NCBI GenBank assembly: GCA_009783295.1 | Contig: WRHK01000045.1 | Location: 1 to 32,113 of the forward strand | DNA: 32,113 nt | Direction: 5' to 3' | Source of the DNA: Promicromonosporaceae bacterium | GTDB taxonomy: Bacteria; Actinomycetota; Actinomycetes; Actinomycetales; Cellulomonadaceae | In this document: positions 1 through 8,781 of the stretch, piece by piece | Numbering within the stretch: the first letter of the stretch is position 1 | Layout: each line of letters starts with the position of its first letter | The notes under the pieces: generated by a model | The model's database searches: none | What the model saw: the letters and a program-made list of their open reading frames with translations, nothing else | Told to the model about the DNA's origin: nothing | Program-made: the position numbers and the translations under genes

Positions 1-1455
1 ATCGGGCGCGGTTTCGCCCAGTCCCGGCTCGCACGCGATTTCGTCCCGAGGGAGCCGCTGGCCAACCCCGGGCACCCCCGGCCCCTGCCGATCCTCAAGC
101 TCGCCGCCGGCGTGCCCGCCGCGACCGCCGAGGTAGGGGACAAGCGCGGAGTGCTGATCGGGTACACGTCCGGGTTCGCGGAGCGGCCGGTGACGTGGGA
201 CCCGTGGTTCGGGCCCGAGGTGGTCGAGGGGTCCGGGCTGGTGCCGATCGTCGGCGGGCTCGGGGCGGGCAAGTCGTTCTTCGCAGGCGGCGTCATCTAC
301 AAGACCGGCGCCCAGGGCGTGCCGTGGACGGTGCTCGACCCGTCCGGGCGACTCGGCGCGCTGGCGGACCTGCCGGAGTTTCACGGCGTGGCGACGGCGA
401 TCAACCTGCTCCAGTCCGAGCCGGGCGCCCTCAACCCCTACGCGCTGGTGCCCGAACCGTCGCGCTCGTGGTTCGTCGACGAGGCCGACCCGATGCGTGC
501 GCTCGCGCTGGCCAAGTCGGCCGCCGAGGCGCAGCGTCGCGACCTGGTGACGGACACGCTGATCTGGTGCCTGCCGCCGGAGGACCAGGCCAACGGCGAG
601 GTGAAGTCGGTCGTGCGCGACGCCGTCTCCCGGTCCGAGGCGCGCCCGCACTCCACGATCCACGGCGTCATGCAGGAGCTGCAGCACAACCCCGACGGCG
701 ACCGCGAGCTGTGCGCCCGCGTGCTGCGGCGCCTGCACGAGGCCTCCGAGCGAGAGCTCTCGCGCCTGTTCTTCGCGACGCCGTCGTCGGGCAACCACGG
801 CGACCCGCTGAGCGATCGCCGGATGACGTTCTTCAGCCTCAAGGGGCTCGCGCAGATCGACGAGGGCAAGCCGAAGGCCGACTGGTCCTACGACGAGCTC
901 ATGTCGCGCCCGGTGATGTCGCTCGCCGCGTGGTCGGCGCTGCGGTCGGTGTACCGGGTCGACGTCAACAACCGCAAGGGCATGTTCCTCGACGAGGCGC
1001 ACGAGATCACCGCCGTCTCGACCGGCCGCACCCTGGTACAGAAGGTCGCCACGGACACCCGCAAGCACAACATCGCGGCGCTCGTCTCGACGCAGAACGC
1101 GGCGAACGTCATCGGGCAGAACATCAACAACTTCGTGGGGGCGGCATTCGTCGGCAAGACGACCGACGAGGAGGCGCAAGAGCAGAACTGTCGGCTGCTC
1201 GGGCTGCCGGCCGGCGTCGGGTACGAGGCGGAGTTCGCCAAGCTCTCGCGCCGGTCGCGGCGGTCAGAGGACAAGGGCGTGCCGCGCGAGTTCATCTTCC
1301 GCGACGGCATGGGCGGCGAGGACGGCAAGGGCGGCGTCGAGAAGATCACCGTCGACTACTCCAACCACGAGCGGCTGACGTCGGCCCTGAACACGACCGC
1401 CGACCCGACCAAGCGCCGACAGCTCGAGCTCGTGGCGGAGGACGGTGCAGCGTGA
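1..1455 (+). CDS. VirB4-like conjugation ATPase, 5' end outside the window
   Basis: The reading frame is open from base 1, so this is the C-terminal 484 residues of a longer protein; an internal ATG at 112 should not be taken as the start. A Walker A P-loop (GGLGAGKS) is encoded at 253-276 and a Walker B/DEAH-type box (FLDEAHE) around 985-1005, followed by a sensor-like segment (ALVSTQNAANV). This order and spacing match VirB4/TraC/SCO6880-type ATPases that energise T4SS-like conjugation channels at the inner face of the membrane. It is the first visible gene of a coupled operon: its TGA overlaps the next ATG by one base (TGATG at 1453-1457), and GGAGGA at 1437-1442 may serve that start. VirD4-like coupling ATPases share the fold, but the position directly before a VirB6-like gene favours VirB4. 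Confidence 0.82.
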   Translation: MGRGFAQSRLARDFVPREPLANPGHPRPLPILKLAAGVPAATAEVGDKRGVLIGYTSGFAERPVTWDPWFGPEVVEGSGLVPIVGGLGAGKSFFAGGVIYKTGAQGVPWTVLDPSGRLGALADLPEFHGVATAINLLQSEPGALNPYALVPEPSRSWFVDEADPMRALALAKSAAEAQRRDLVTDTLIWCLPPEDQANGEVKSVVRDAVSRSEARPHSTIHGVMQELQHNPDGDRELCARVLRRLHEASERELSRLFFATPSSGNHGDPLSDRRMTFFSLKGLAQIDEGKPKADWSYDELMSRPVMSLAAWSALRSVYRVDVNNRKGMFLDEAHEITAVSTGRTLVQKVATDTRKHNIAALVSTQNAANVIGQNINNFVGAAFVGKTTDEEAQEQNCRLLGLPAGVGYEAEFAKLSRRSRRSEDKGVPREFIFRDGMGGEDGKGGVEKITVDYSNHERLTSALNTTADPTKRRQLELVAEDGAA

Positions 1456-3515
1456 TGCGCCGCCTCGCCGCCGTCGTCCTGGTCGCGCTCGGGCTGGTCG
1501 TGCTCGGGCCGGCGCTGGCTGCCAACGCCGCCCCCGTGGTGCAGGCCGGACCCTTGGCGACGAAGGCGTGCGCTGCGGCTCCCGAGCCGTCCTCGCCCCT
1601 CTCGGGCCTTCCGGGGATGCTCTACCCGAAGCCCAGGACGGCGAGCGACGCCGACCCGTTCCACAACCCTGGCGTGACGATCGCCGACGTCTACGGCTAC
1701 AACTACCAGTGGGTCGACTACGACAACGGCTGCATCCCCGGCGCCGACGCGCTGCCGAAGCTGCAGACCGGCGTCGGGAACTTCCTGATGTCGGGGAGCG
1801 CGGCGGTTTCGGCGTTCACCCACAGCCTGCTCGGCCTTGTGGTGACGCCCGACTTCATGGCTCCACTCGACGGCGTCCTGACGAGCGCGACGTCGGCCAT
1901 CAAGGGCGGGCTCTGGGACCCGTGGGTGACGGCGATCCTCATCCTCGTGGCCGCGGGCGTGCTGGTGGCGGCTTCGCGCTCCGAGATGTCGTCGGCGGTG
2001 ACGACGGTGGGTTGGGCGCTGATCGTCCTGGTCGGCGCGACGTACGTGATGAGCTACCCCGTCGCCTCGGCGCAGGCTGTCGACGGTCTCGTGCAGACGA
2101 CGGTCACGACGTCGGCGCGCGGGTTCGGCGTGAACCAGAAGATCCTCGGGCCGCCGGTCCCGGGGGCAACGCCGCGCGCGAACCCGAACGGCGCGCAGGC
2201 GGCGATCGACAGCATGTTCGACACCCTCAACCGGGACACGTTCTACGACAGCTGGCTCGTGGGGACGCTGGGCTCCTCGGACAGCGCGACGGCGCGGAAG
2301 TACGGTCCCGACCTGTTCAAGGCGTCGCACCTGACATGGAGCGAGGCGTTGAAGGTGCGTGACGATCCAGCCGCGGGCCAGACGATCGTCGACGCCAAGA
2401 AGGCCCTGTGGGTCAAGACTGCGGCCGCCGTCGAAGGCGAGGACTCCGCCGCCTACCAGCAGCTCACGGGCAACAACGGGCGCTGGGACGCCGCCGGGAC
2501 CGTGGTGCTGCGGGTGGGGCTGATGATGCCGTTCCTCATGGTCGCGGCGATCTTCATCGTGATCGCCTACGTGGCGACGCGGGTGTTCGTGCCGCTCGCG
2601 CCCGGGTTCGGCGTGGTGGGGCTGATGTTCTCCGCGCAGGGCTGGGTGATCGCCGTGCTCAAGCAGGTCGGGCGGTTCATCATCCTCGGGCCGGTGTTCT
2701 TCGTGGCCGCGCTGGCGAACCTGCTGCTCGACAACGCCGTGCTGAGCTCGACGCTCGCGTTCGCGCTCCAGCTCGTGATCGTGGCCGCGATCCCGTTCAT
2801 CCTGTTCAAGCTGCTGCGTCCTGGCCGGGCGGTGCCCGGCGCTCGGGGTGCGCGACGGATGGCACGGTCCGGGCTCGGGACGCTCGTCAACGCGTTCGCC
2901 ACGCGGAAGGCCGTCGCGGGCGGGGTCGACGACGCGAAGAAGAAGGCCGACGACGCCGATGCGGCGAACCTGCGGAGGGACGCGGCTCCCTACCGGATCG
3001 CGTACGGCCGGAACGCGCCGGTGGCCGCCGGCGACACGATGGCGCTGCCGGTGGGGTTGCGGCCGCGTGAGCTGGGGGCTGGGGCGCTGAACTACCCGGA
3101 GCTTCCTCGCCGGACTCGGCGGGAGTTCGCTCTTGTGGGTGCGCCGGTGTCCACCGATGGGGCGAATGTCGGTGGCGCCGTTCGCGGGCTGGGGGCCCAC
3201 ACTGCTAGCTCCGGTGAGGGACTGATCGCACATGGGCCGGCCGCGTCGCCGAGCACGGACGTGAGCCGCGGGTCCCGGGCCTCGAGGCTCCCGAGCCACC
3301 CGGCACTCCGCCCCGACGACGGCGACCTCGATCTCTCGGCGCCAGCGGACCGGAACGCGGCACCCCAGCAGCTGATCGACCGCGGGTTCACGCTGCCGTC
3401 CGGGGTGCACGAGGCGTCGACGACGCTCGACCCTGACGGGAACCCGGTCTTCGAGATCTGGCGGCCGCCGGCGGTCGAGCAGGGCAGCACGGACGAGTCC
3501 GAGGGGTACCGCTGA
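1455..3515 (+). CDS. VirB6/TrbL-like polytopic conjugal transfer membrane protein
   Basis: 686 residues. I place the start at ATG 1455, which overlaps the upstream stop; the frame is open much further upstream but that part is out-of-frame VirB4 DNA. The N-terminus is a signal peptide or first membrane helix (MRRLAAVVLVALGLVVLG then ALAANAAP). Two cysteines lie in the segment that follows. Hydrophobic helices follow near residues 155-175, 183-203, 350-390 (two), 407-430 and 432-455. A 230-residue hydrophilic tail rich in Arg, Pro and Ala ends the protein. Helix clusters separated by a large polar loop, next to VirB4-like and VirB8-like genes, fit the VirB6/TrbL family that forms the inner-membrane channel of T4SS. 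The family call rests on topology and context; no sharp motif is visible. The stop overlaps the next ATG (TGATG at 3513-3517). Confidence 0.7.
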   Translation: MRRLAAVVLVALGLVVLGPALAANAAPVVQAGPLATKACAAAPEPSSPLSGLPGMLYPKPRTASDADPFHNPGVTIADVYGYNYQWVDYDNGCIPGADALPKLQTGVGNFLMSGSAAVSAFTHSLLGLVVTPDFMAPLDGVLTSATSAIKGGLWDPWVTAILILVAAGVLVAASRSEMSSAVTTVGWALIVLVGATYVMSYPVASAQAVDGLVQTTVTTSARGFGVNQKILGPPVPGATPRANPNGAQAAIDSMFDTLNRDTFYDSWLVGTLGSSDSATARKYGPDLFKASHLTWSEALKVRDDPAAGQTIVDAKKALWVKTAAAVEGEDSAAYQQLTGNNGRWDAAGTVVLRVGLMMPFLMVAAIFIVIAYVATRVFVPLAPGFGVVGLMFSAQGWVIAVLKQVGRFIILGPVFFVAALANLLLDNAVLSSTLAFALQLVIVAAIPFILFKLLRPGRAVPGARGARRMARSGLGTLVNAFATRKAVAGGVDDAKKKADDADAANLRRDAAPYRIAYGRNAPVAAGDTMALPVGLRPRELGAGALNYPELPRRTRREFALVGAPVSTDGANVGGAVRGLGAHTASSGEGLIAHGPAASPSTDVSRGSRASRLPSHPALRPDDGDLDLSAPADRNAAPQQLIDRGFTLPSGVHEASTTLDPDGNPVFEIWRPPAVEQGSTDESEGYR

Positions 3516-4096
3516 TGTGGGAGGTGTTCGGGCCGATCATCCGGTGGCCGCTTTACTCGCCGCGCCGTTTCCTCGCCGTCGCGGCGGTGGCGCTGGTTGC
3601 GGTGTTCCTGATCGGCAGCGTGAACGGGCACGGCGGTCCGGGCACGGGTTCTGCGTCGCCCACCCCGCCGGTGTCTGCTGGCTCATGGGCGTCGGGTGCG
3701 CCGTCGAGCTCGAGCGCTAACCCCGTGGCGGGTGGGTTGGCTGCTGCGTCGGATGACCTCAGCGTTGACCCTGCGGCCGGTGATCCGACCGCTGCTGCCG
3801 CGGATGCTGCTGCCGCATTCGTAGCCGCCTGGGCGCGCCCGGATCGCAGTCAGGCCGCCTGGGCCGCCGGGGTGCGCCCGCTCGTGACCCACGCGCTGTG
3901 GACGACCGGGCTGAGCCTGACCGAACCGTCAAGCACCCCGGCCGAGACAGTCGCCGGGGAACCGCGGCAGGTGGCGGTCACCGCACACGAGGACGTCTTC
4001 GACGTGCCGACGACGGGAGCGTGGGTGCGCGTGCACCTCGTGCCGGGACCCGCGGCCGGCGCGTGGCTGGTCTCGACGGTCGAGCCCGGCGGATGA
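3515..4096 (+). CDS. VirB8/TcpC-like single-pass transfer protein
   Basis: 193 residues. A short cytosolic N-terminus is followed by one membrane helix at about residues 20-38 (FLAVAAVALVAVFLIGSV). Next comes a Ser/Pro/Gly/Ala-rich extracytoplasmic linker to about residue 95. A C-terminal domain of about 95 residues begins AAAAFVAAWARPD and includes a predicted beta-rich end (VRVHLVPGP...WLVSTVEPG). This layout is that of VirB8/TcpC-type NTF2-fold proteins, which brace T4SS channels in Gram-positive bacteria. The assignment is inferred from architecture and operon position between VirB6-like and M23 genes. Translation is probably coupled to the upstream gene through the one-base stop/start overlap. 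Confidence 0.6.
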   Translation: MWEVFGPIIRWPLYSPRRFLAVAAVALVAVFLIGSVNGHGGPGTGSASPTPPVSAGSWASGAPSSSSANPVAGGLAAASDDLSVDPAAGDPTAAAADAAAAFVAAWARPDRSQAAWAAGVRPLVTHALWTTGLSLTEPSSTPAETVAGEPRQVAVTAHEDVFDVPTTGAWVRVHLVPGPAAGAWLVSTVEPGG

Positions 4097-4109
4097 TCGG
4101 CATCCGACC

Positions 4110-5438
4110 ATGGAAGCGTTCACCGCAGCCGTAGCCCTCTGGGCCAAGCGCCAGGCCGTCGGATGGCTGTCGCGGCACTGGCCGAAGCTCGTGGCCGGTG
4201 TCATCGTGCTCGCGTCGGGCGGCGTGTTCCTCGGGGTGACGGCGGCCGGCCTCATCGCGAGTAGCGGGCAGGTGGCCGCCGCCTCGAACGCCTGCACCGC
4301 GTTGGGCTACACCGTCGACCAGGCGGCCTACCAGCCTGCACCGCTCAACCAGGCGCCCGCGATCCCCACCGGCGGCGCCGTGCCCGGCTTCGGTCCGAAC
4401 GACGGCGACAAAGTCGCCAACGCCCGAGCGATCGTCGCGGCGGGACAGAGTGCTGGCGTCGGCCGACGGGGCCTGATCGTGGCGATCGCGACCTCCCTGC
4501 AGGAGTCCGGCCTGCAGAACCTCAACCACGGCGACCGCGACTCGCTCGGACTCTTCCAGCAGCGCCCGTCGCAGGGCTGGGGCACGCCGCAGCAGGTCCA
4601 GGACCCGACGTATGCGGCGCTGTCGTTCTTCGGCGGGCGCACCTCCCCGCACTTCAACGCAGCGACCGGGAAGGCGTCGCCAGGCGGGCTGCTCGACGTC
4701 GCCGGGTGGGAGACGATGCCGATCACGGCGGCCGCCCAGGCGGTGCAGCGCTCGGCGTTCCCGGGGGACTACGCGAAGCACGAGGCACGCGCGACCATCA
4801 TCGTGGACGCTCTCGCCGGCGGTGCCACGCCACCGCTGCCAACACCCGCGGCAGGCTCGAGCGTCAGACCAGCGGCGCCTGCCGCGCAGCCGGCCGCCTT
4901 GACCGCGGCGGACTACCGCGCGGAGGGCGTCGACATCGCCTCGTTCTGCTCGGCGAACTTCCAGCTCGCCTCGACCACCACCTCGTCGGCTGCCAGCCTC
5001 GGCAGCGACCGCGTGATCCCCGCGGCTGCGTGGACGGCGCCTCTCCAGTCGGCGGTCACCTCGCCGTTCGGGATGCGCTTCCATCCCATCTACCACCAGT
5101 GGCGCCTGCACGCCGGGACGGACTTCCACGCCGTCGTCGGGACCCCGATCGTGGCCCCGACGGTCGGGGTCGTGGAGTCGGTGACCTGGGACTCCGGCGG
5201 CGGCCTCATGGTCATGCTCAAGCACGCGGGCGGCGTCGAGACGCTCCACCTGCACCTGTCGAAAGCCCTGGTGAAGCCCGGAGACACCGTCCAAGGCGGG
5301 CAGGTCATCGCCCTGTCCGGCGACAGTGGTGTCGGCACCGGAGCGCACTATCACTTCGAGATCCACGTCAACGGGGAGCCCGTGGACCCCGAACCGTTCA
5401 TGCTGCAGCACGGAGTGAACCTGCGAGCCTGGTCGTGA
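4110..5438 (+). CDS. Bifunctional wall hydrolase: transglycosylase-like domain plus M23 endopeptidase (VirB1-like role)
   Basis: 442 residues. A membrane helix lies near residues 28-50 (LVAGVIVLASGGVFLGVTAAG). The first extracytoplasmic domain (about 95-215) contains ATSLQESGLQN with Glu132 as the candidate catalytic acid and the SLGLFQQRPSQGWGT signature of lysozyme-like transglycosylase domains in actinobacterial transfer and NlpC proteins. An Ala/Pro linker leads to a C-terminal LytM/M23 domain with zinc-ligand pattern H334-x-G-x-D338, HLH at 380-382 and HYHFEI with H413 and H415. Together these would cut glycan strands and peptide cross-links to let a conjugation channel through the wall. 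The start lies 13 bp after the VirB8-like stop, with only a weak ribosome site. Its TGA overlaps the next ATG (5436-5440). Confidence 0.85.
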   Translation: MEAFTAAVALWAKRQAVGWLSRHWPKLVAGVIVLASGGVFLGVTAAGLIASSGQVAAASNACTALGYTVDQAAYQPAPLNQAPAIPTGGAVPGFGPNDGDKVANARAIVAAGQSAGVGRRGLIVAIATSLQESGLQNLNHGDRDSLGLFQQRPSQGWGTPQQVQDPTYAALSFFGGRTSPHFNAATGKASPGGLLDVAGWETMPITAAAQAVQRSAFPGDYAKHEARATIIVDALAGGATPPLPTPAAGSSVRPAAPAAQPAALTAADYRAEGVDIASFCSANFQLASTTTSSAASLGSDRVIPAAAWTAPLQSAVTSPFGMRFHPIYHQWRLHAGTDFHAVVGTPIVAPTVGVVESVTWDSGGGLMVMLKHAGGVETLHLHLSKALVKPGDTVQGGQVIALSGDSGVGTGAHYHFEIHVNGEPVDPEPFMLQHGVNLRAWS

Positions 5439-6100
5439 TGGACGCCGAGTACTTCATCTTCGAGGACATCAGCTGGCAGACGAAGCCGCCGCCGGCCCGG
5501 CACCCCGTGCCCGCGCGGTACGTGCCGAACCTCGAGGTGGGCGACGAGCTCACGATCGGCGTTCCCGGCCGGTACTACATCGACGGCCAGATCCTCGTGC
5601 GTACCGATCACGAGGACGTGCCGCTGCCCGGGGAGGAGACCCCGCGGGAGTCGCTGGCGTTGTGCGCCCCGCTGTACTACTGGACGTGGCAGGCCGACCC
5701 CAAGCAGACGCCGATCATGCAGTGGTGGCCGGTCGAGCACGCGTGGGTGTACCAGGATGCGGTGGCGCCTGGGTCAGAGGGGGTTGCTCAGGATCGAGAC
5801 GACGACGGCGCTCGGTCGTGGCTCGACCGGGTTCGGGCGGATGCAAACGAGCCGCCGGTGCTCTCCCCCGTGCCGGCGCGCGAGGCCGGCTCCCTGACCG
5901 GGCGAACTCTGCGCGCCCGCAACGCGTCAGGGCAGTGGTTCTGGTTCGTCGGGGTATCCGAGCCGATCAGCGTCGACGGCGACATCTGCGTGCAGGCCGT
6001 CCCGCCGTCCCACTGGTGGCTCCACCAGCTCAGCTACTACGAGGAGCTCCAGGAGAAAGTCCGGACGATCGCGCTGCATCGTTTGTTTGCCTACGCCTGA
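5438..6100 (+). CDS. Hypothetical protein, last gene of the T4SS-like operon
   Basis: 220 residues, family not recognised. The start ATG 5438 overlaps the M23 stop codon; an in-frame GTG at 5435 is an alternative. No signal peptide or membrane helix is visible, so it should be cytosolic. It is rich in Trp and Tyr (for example YYWTW, MQWWPVEHAW, SHWWLHQLSYYEEL) and acidic, which is unusual beside its hydrophobic neighbours. Being translationally coupled to the transfer operon suggests a role in transfer or its control, but that is inference. It is the last gene before a 281-bp gap with a hairpin at 6256-6295. Confidence 0.65.
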   Translation: MDAEYFIFEDISWQTKPPPARHPVPARYVPNLEVGDELTIGVPGRYYIDGQILVRTDHEDVPLPGEETPRESLALCAPLYYWTWQADPKQTPIMQWWPVEHAWVYQDAVAPGSEGVAQDRDDDGARSWLDRVRADANEPPVLSPVPAREAGSLTGRTLRARNASGQWFWFVGVSEPISVDGDICVQAVPPSHWWLHQLSYYEELQEKVRTIALHRLFAYA

Positions 6101-6255
6101 GGCTTCGAGGCGAATGTGTTGTCGCGAGACCCCTTGGCGACCCCTGTGCCGGCACGTCATCACCACCCGACGGGCCGACAGAGAGGAGTTGGGTCCCGGG
6201 TCGGCGGTGATGGATGTGGATGCCGGGGAAGTTGCCCACCGCCCGAGGTAACCGA

Positions 6256-6295
6256 GACGACGACCCCTTGGGCGGCCGCCTGCAGGGTCTTCGTC
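6256..6295 (+). terminator. Stem-loop after the T4SS-like operon
   Basis: Arms GACGACGACCC (6256-6266) and GGGTCTTCGTC (6285-6295) pair with one mismatch around an 18-base loop that holds the palindrome GGCGGCCGCC (6271-6280). There is no T-run. It is a plausible terminator separating the transfer operon from the AlbA_2 gene. The rest of 6101-6381 shows no convincing gene. Confidence 0.4.
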
Positions 6296-6353
6296 GGCTG
6301 CCCCACGCACGGCCGAACGCGCAGTGATCGCGCGGCGAGCCGGGCGAGTATCT

Positions 6354-6381
6354 GTTTAGAGGGGGGTCTAAACTGCAACTC
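6354..6381 (+). promoter_or_regulatory. Leaderless promoter with overlapping operator palindrome for the AlbA_2 gene
   Basis: A perfect 7-bp inverted repeat GTTTAGA (6354-6360), six G, TCTAAAC (6367-6373) covers a TAAACT -10-like hexamer at 6369-6374. The hexamer lies exactly 7 nt before the GTG start at 6382, and no ribosome-binding site is present. This is the spacing expected for a leaderless transcript starting on the start codon. A protein bound to the palindrome would block RNA polymerase, which suggests autoregulation by the AlbA_2-domain product or by another element regulator. No good -35 box is visible. Confidence 0.55.
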
Positions 6382-8184
6382 GTGGCGAACGTGATCGAGG
6401 GGTTTCCCTTCCAGCCAGGGAGAGAGTTGCTCGCTGATCGTGCGCGGGCTCAGGAGGCCGTCAGTGCGTGTCTAGCGACGCTGCGGACAGGGAAGCTGCC
6501 AGACGACATCGAGCGTCAGCGCGTCGACTTCAAGGAAGAGGCCGGTCGGCGCGGGGCGGGCGGCGTGCTGCTCCCTGGTTCTGCCGAGAACACCCAGGCT
6601 GCCGACCAGCTCTCTGACGAGGTTGCCTACATGGCCAACACCCCAGGTGGGGGCGCGCTGATCGTCGGGGTGGAGAACCGCAGCGGCGACCTGCTCGGGA
6701 CCGAGCTCGATCCCGAGTGGCTGCGTCACCAGATCTACCGGCGTGTCGACGTCGCGCCCGACGTCGAGGTCGTGATCGAGCGCGGTATTCGACTGTTGGT
6801 CATCTACGTGGCCGAGGCCAGGGAACCGGTCGAGGACACGGGCAACAAGATCCGCTGGCGGGTGGGGGCGGCATCGGTTCCCGTGGACCGCGGTGAGTGG
6901 TGGACCCACCGGCAGGGCCGGGCCGGGTGGGACGCGATGGCCCGCTCCAGCGAGCTTGGTGTCGAGGCTGCTACCGCGGGAGCTGTCGCGGTTGCGCGGG
7001 AGTACCTCGGGCGCCGGGATGTGTCGAATGACGTTCAGCAGGATCTCGCGAGAGCACCCATCGCCGACATGCTGCGGCAGCTCGGCGTGCTCACCGTCGA
7101 TGGTCGCCTCACCGAGGCTGGAGCACTTCTGTTCTGCCCGTCACCGCGCCCGTGGCTTACCTGGACTCGGCTCGATGTCGAGGGTGGCGACGTACTCGCC
7201 CAGCACGTCCCGCAGCAGGGGCTGAGCCTCCTGGAGCAGATCCAGCGCGTCGAGGCACTGCTAGAAGCGGCAAACGATCGCGTGACCATCCCCGGCGAGT
7301 TCGCTGAACGTGCTCTGCGTGAACTGCCCGCCCGTTCGGCCCGCGAAGCCATCCTGAACGGGATCGTCCACCGGGACTGGAACCTCCACGAACCCACGAC
7401 AGTCACCTGGGTCGAGGAGGACGCATCGCTGACCGTGGTCTCACCTGGAGGGTTCGTCGGCGGCATCACGTCCGAGAATGTGCTCACACAGCGGTACAGC
7501 CGCTCTCCGGCACTGGCTGACGCCGCCCGCGCCCTGGGACTCGTCGACAAGCAGGGCATCGGTGTCGACCGCATGTTCCGCGAGATGGTCACCCTTGGGC
7601 ATCGGCCGCCCCTAGTCATCGAGGAACCCGGGCCGCGAGTGCGCACCCGTCTGGTCGGCGGGCGTCCGGTCGTGCCTGTCGTGCGCCTGACCTCTCGCAT
7701 CCAGCCCACCGCGCGGCAGCGCGACGTCCAGGTCGCACTGGTCGTCTACACCCTGCTTTACCACCCGTTCGCGACGGCCGACCAGCTGGCAACGGTCCTG
7801 CAGCGCACCCAGGGGGAGGCTCAAGAAGCGCTCGAGACCACCTACAGGTGCGTCATCGACGAACAACCGCTGCTCACGCCCTACAAGGACACATGGCTCC
7901 TGTCCTTGACTGCGCGCCGGCTCCTGGTCACCGCGCGGACCGATCAAGATCTGCTCCGCCGCCTCCGGGTGCTCTGGTACCAGGCGCCCGAACCTGCCGA
8001 CGCACCGGCAGTGGTCACCGCGTGGATGGCGACTCACGACCGGATCACGTCCGGCGACTACGCCGCACTGACAGGGCTCTCAGCGGCAGGGGCCCGCGGC
8101 GTCCTCGACCGACTCGTCAACGATGGCCAACTGGTGCGGGGCGACGCTGCTGGCCGTAACGCCCACTACCTCCGCCCGAGCTGA
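6382..8184 (+). CDS. AlbA_2 (Schlafen-like) domain ATP-binding protein with GHKL-type domain
   Basis: 600 residues, GTG start. The AlbA_2 domain (about 45-160) has RVDFKEE at 47-53 and AYMANTPGGGALIVGVENR, typical of the fold shared with Schlafen proteins. A HATPase_c_4 domain (about 290-430) has REAILNGIVHRD with Asn326, then VSPGGFVGG, YSRSPALADAARALGLVDK and GIGVDRM. The C-terminal 170 residues look like winged-helix DNA-binding repeats. Such proteins are annotated as transcriptional regulators or RecG-like ATP-binding proteins; some AlbA_2 proteins are encoded in defence islands. DNA- or nucleic-acid-directed regulation is the safest reading. It stands alone between two unrelated cargo genes. 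Confidence 0.85.
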   Translation: MANVIEGFPFQPGRELLADRARAQEAVSACLATLRTGKLPDDIERQRVDFKEEAGRRGAGGVLLPGSAENTQAADQLSDEVAYMANTPGGGALIVGVENRSGDLLGTELDPEWLRHQIYRRVDVAPDVEVVIERGIRLLVIYVAEAREPVEDTGNKIRWRVGAASVPVDRGEWWTHRQGRAGWDAMARSSELGVEAATAGAVAVAREYLGRRDVSNDVQQDLARAPIADMLRQLGVLTVDGRLTEAGALLFCPSPRPWLTWTRLDVEGGDVLAQHVPQQGLSLLEQIQRVEALLEAANDRVTIPGEFAERALRELPARSAREAILNGIVHRDWNLHEPTTVTWVEEDASLTVVSPGGFVGGITSENVLTQRYSRSPALADAARALGLVDKQGIGVDRMFREMVTLGHRPPLVIEEPGPRVRTRLVGGRPVVPVVRLTSRIQPTARQRDVQVALVVYTLLYHPFATADQLATVLQRTQGEAQEALETTYRCVIDEQPLLTPYKDTWLLSLTARRLLVTARTDQDLLRRLRVLWYQAPEPADAPAVVTAWMATHDRITSGDYAALTGLSAAGARGVLDRLVNDGQLVRGDAAGRNAHYLRPS

Positions 8185-8307
8185 GCGTCCTGATGCACCC
8201 CAGAACAGCAGCTGTCGTCCCCGTCGGCCTCAGCCCGTACAACGTTGGCGGGTTTTCACCCATGCCCGACCGAGAGGTCCGCACCACGCGGCAGGATGAT
8301 CACTTGC

Positions 8308-8781
8308 ATGATCATGAGCGTGACGGAGCATTCGAGGCGTCCCTCGATTTTCACGCTCACCGGGCCAGGGGACTGGACGATCGTCGTTCCTGGGGTGCTT
8401 TCGGTTCTGGCAGGGCTTGCGGCTCTCTCGGGCGTCTTGATGGGAGACTCACCGGTCTGGGCAGTCGCCGTCGGCGTCGCGGTCACCTTCGTCTTCTGGG
8501 CAGGGGTCCTGATGGTCATCCGCGCGACGGTGCGGCTCCTGAAGGGGGATCGCTGGCAACCCCCACACGCCAGGCGACCGATTGTGCGCGTGAGGAACGG
8601 AGGCCGTGAGGTCGAGGCGCTCGGCGGAGTGGTGACGTTCTTTCGCGACGAGCGCGGTGCCACCAAGGCGAGCGTCCGCGGCGTTGCGCGGGACCGCCAT
8701 TCGCAGGCGATCACCGTGGCTCGCGCACACCTGGTCAGGTGGCAGGAGCAGACGGGCGCCGAAGTGTGGATCAAGCACTGA
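8308..8781 (+). CDS. Small two-helix membrane protein of unknown function
   Basis: 157 residues from ATG 8308. In-frame ATGs at 8296 and 8314 are alternatives; AGGA at 8293-8296 fits 8308 or 8314 best, and a TTG at 8245 is less likely. Two membrane helices lie near residues 18-40 (IVVPGVLSVLAGLAALSGVL) and 46-68 (VWAVAVGVAVTFVFWAGVLM). They are followed by an 85-residue basic, presumably cytosolic domain containing VVTFFRDERGATKASVRGVA and ending VRWQEQTGAEVWIKH. I do not recognise the family. It follows the AlbA_2 gene by 123 bp on the same strand. The start region contains the palindrome CATGATCATG (8307-8316). Confidence 0.55.
   Translation: MIMSVTEHSRRPSIFTLTGPGDWTIVVPGVLSVLAGLAALSGVLMGDSPVWAVAVGVAVTFVFWAGVLMVIRATVRLLKGDRWQPPHARRPIVRVRNGGREVEALGGVVTFFRDERGATKASVRGVARDRHSQAITVARAHLVRWQEQTGAEVWIKH

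Noticed and set aside
195-1454. Upstream extension of the VirB6-like frame to 195
   Set aside because: It runs through VirB4 coding DNA in another frame with Arg/Gly-rich composition; a signal-peptide-like start at 1455 with TGATG overlap is far better.
1356-3410. 684-codon minus-strand open frame
   Set aside because: Antisense to the VirB6-like gene; Arg/His/Pro-rich composition typical of GC-rich shadow frames.
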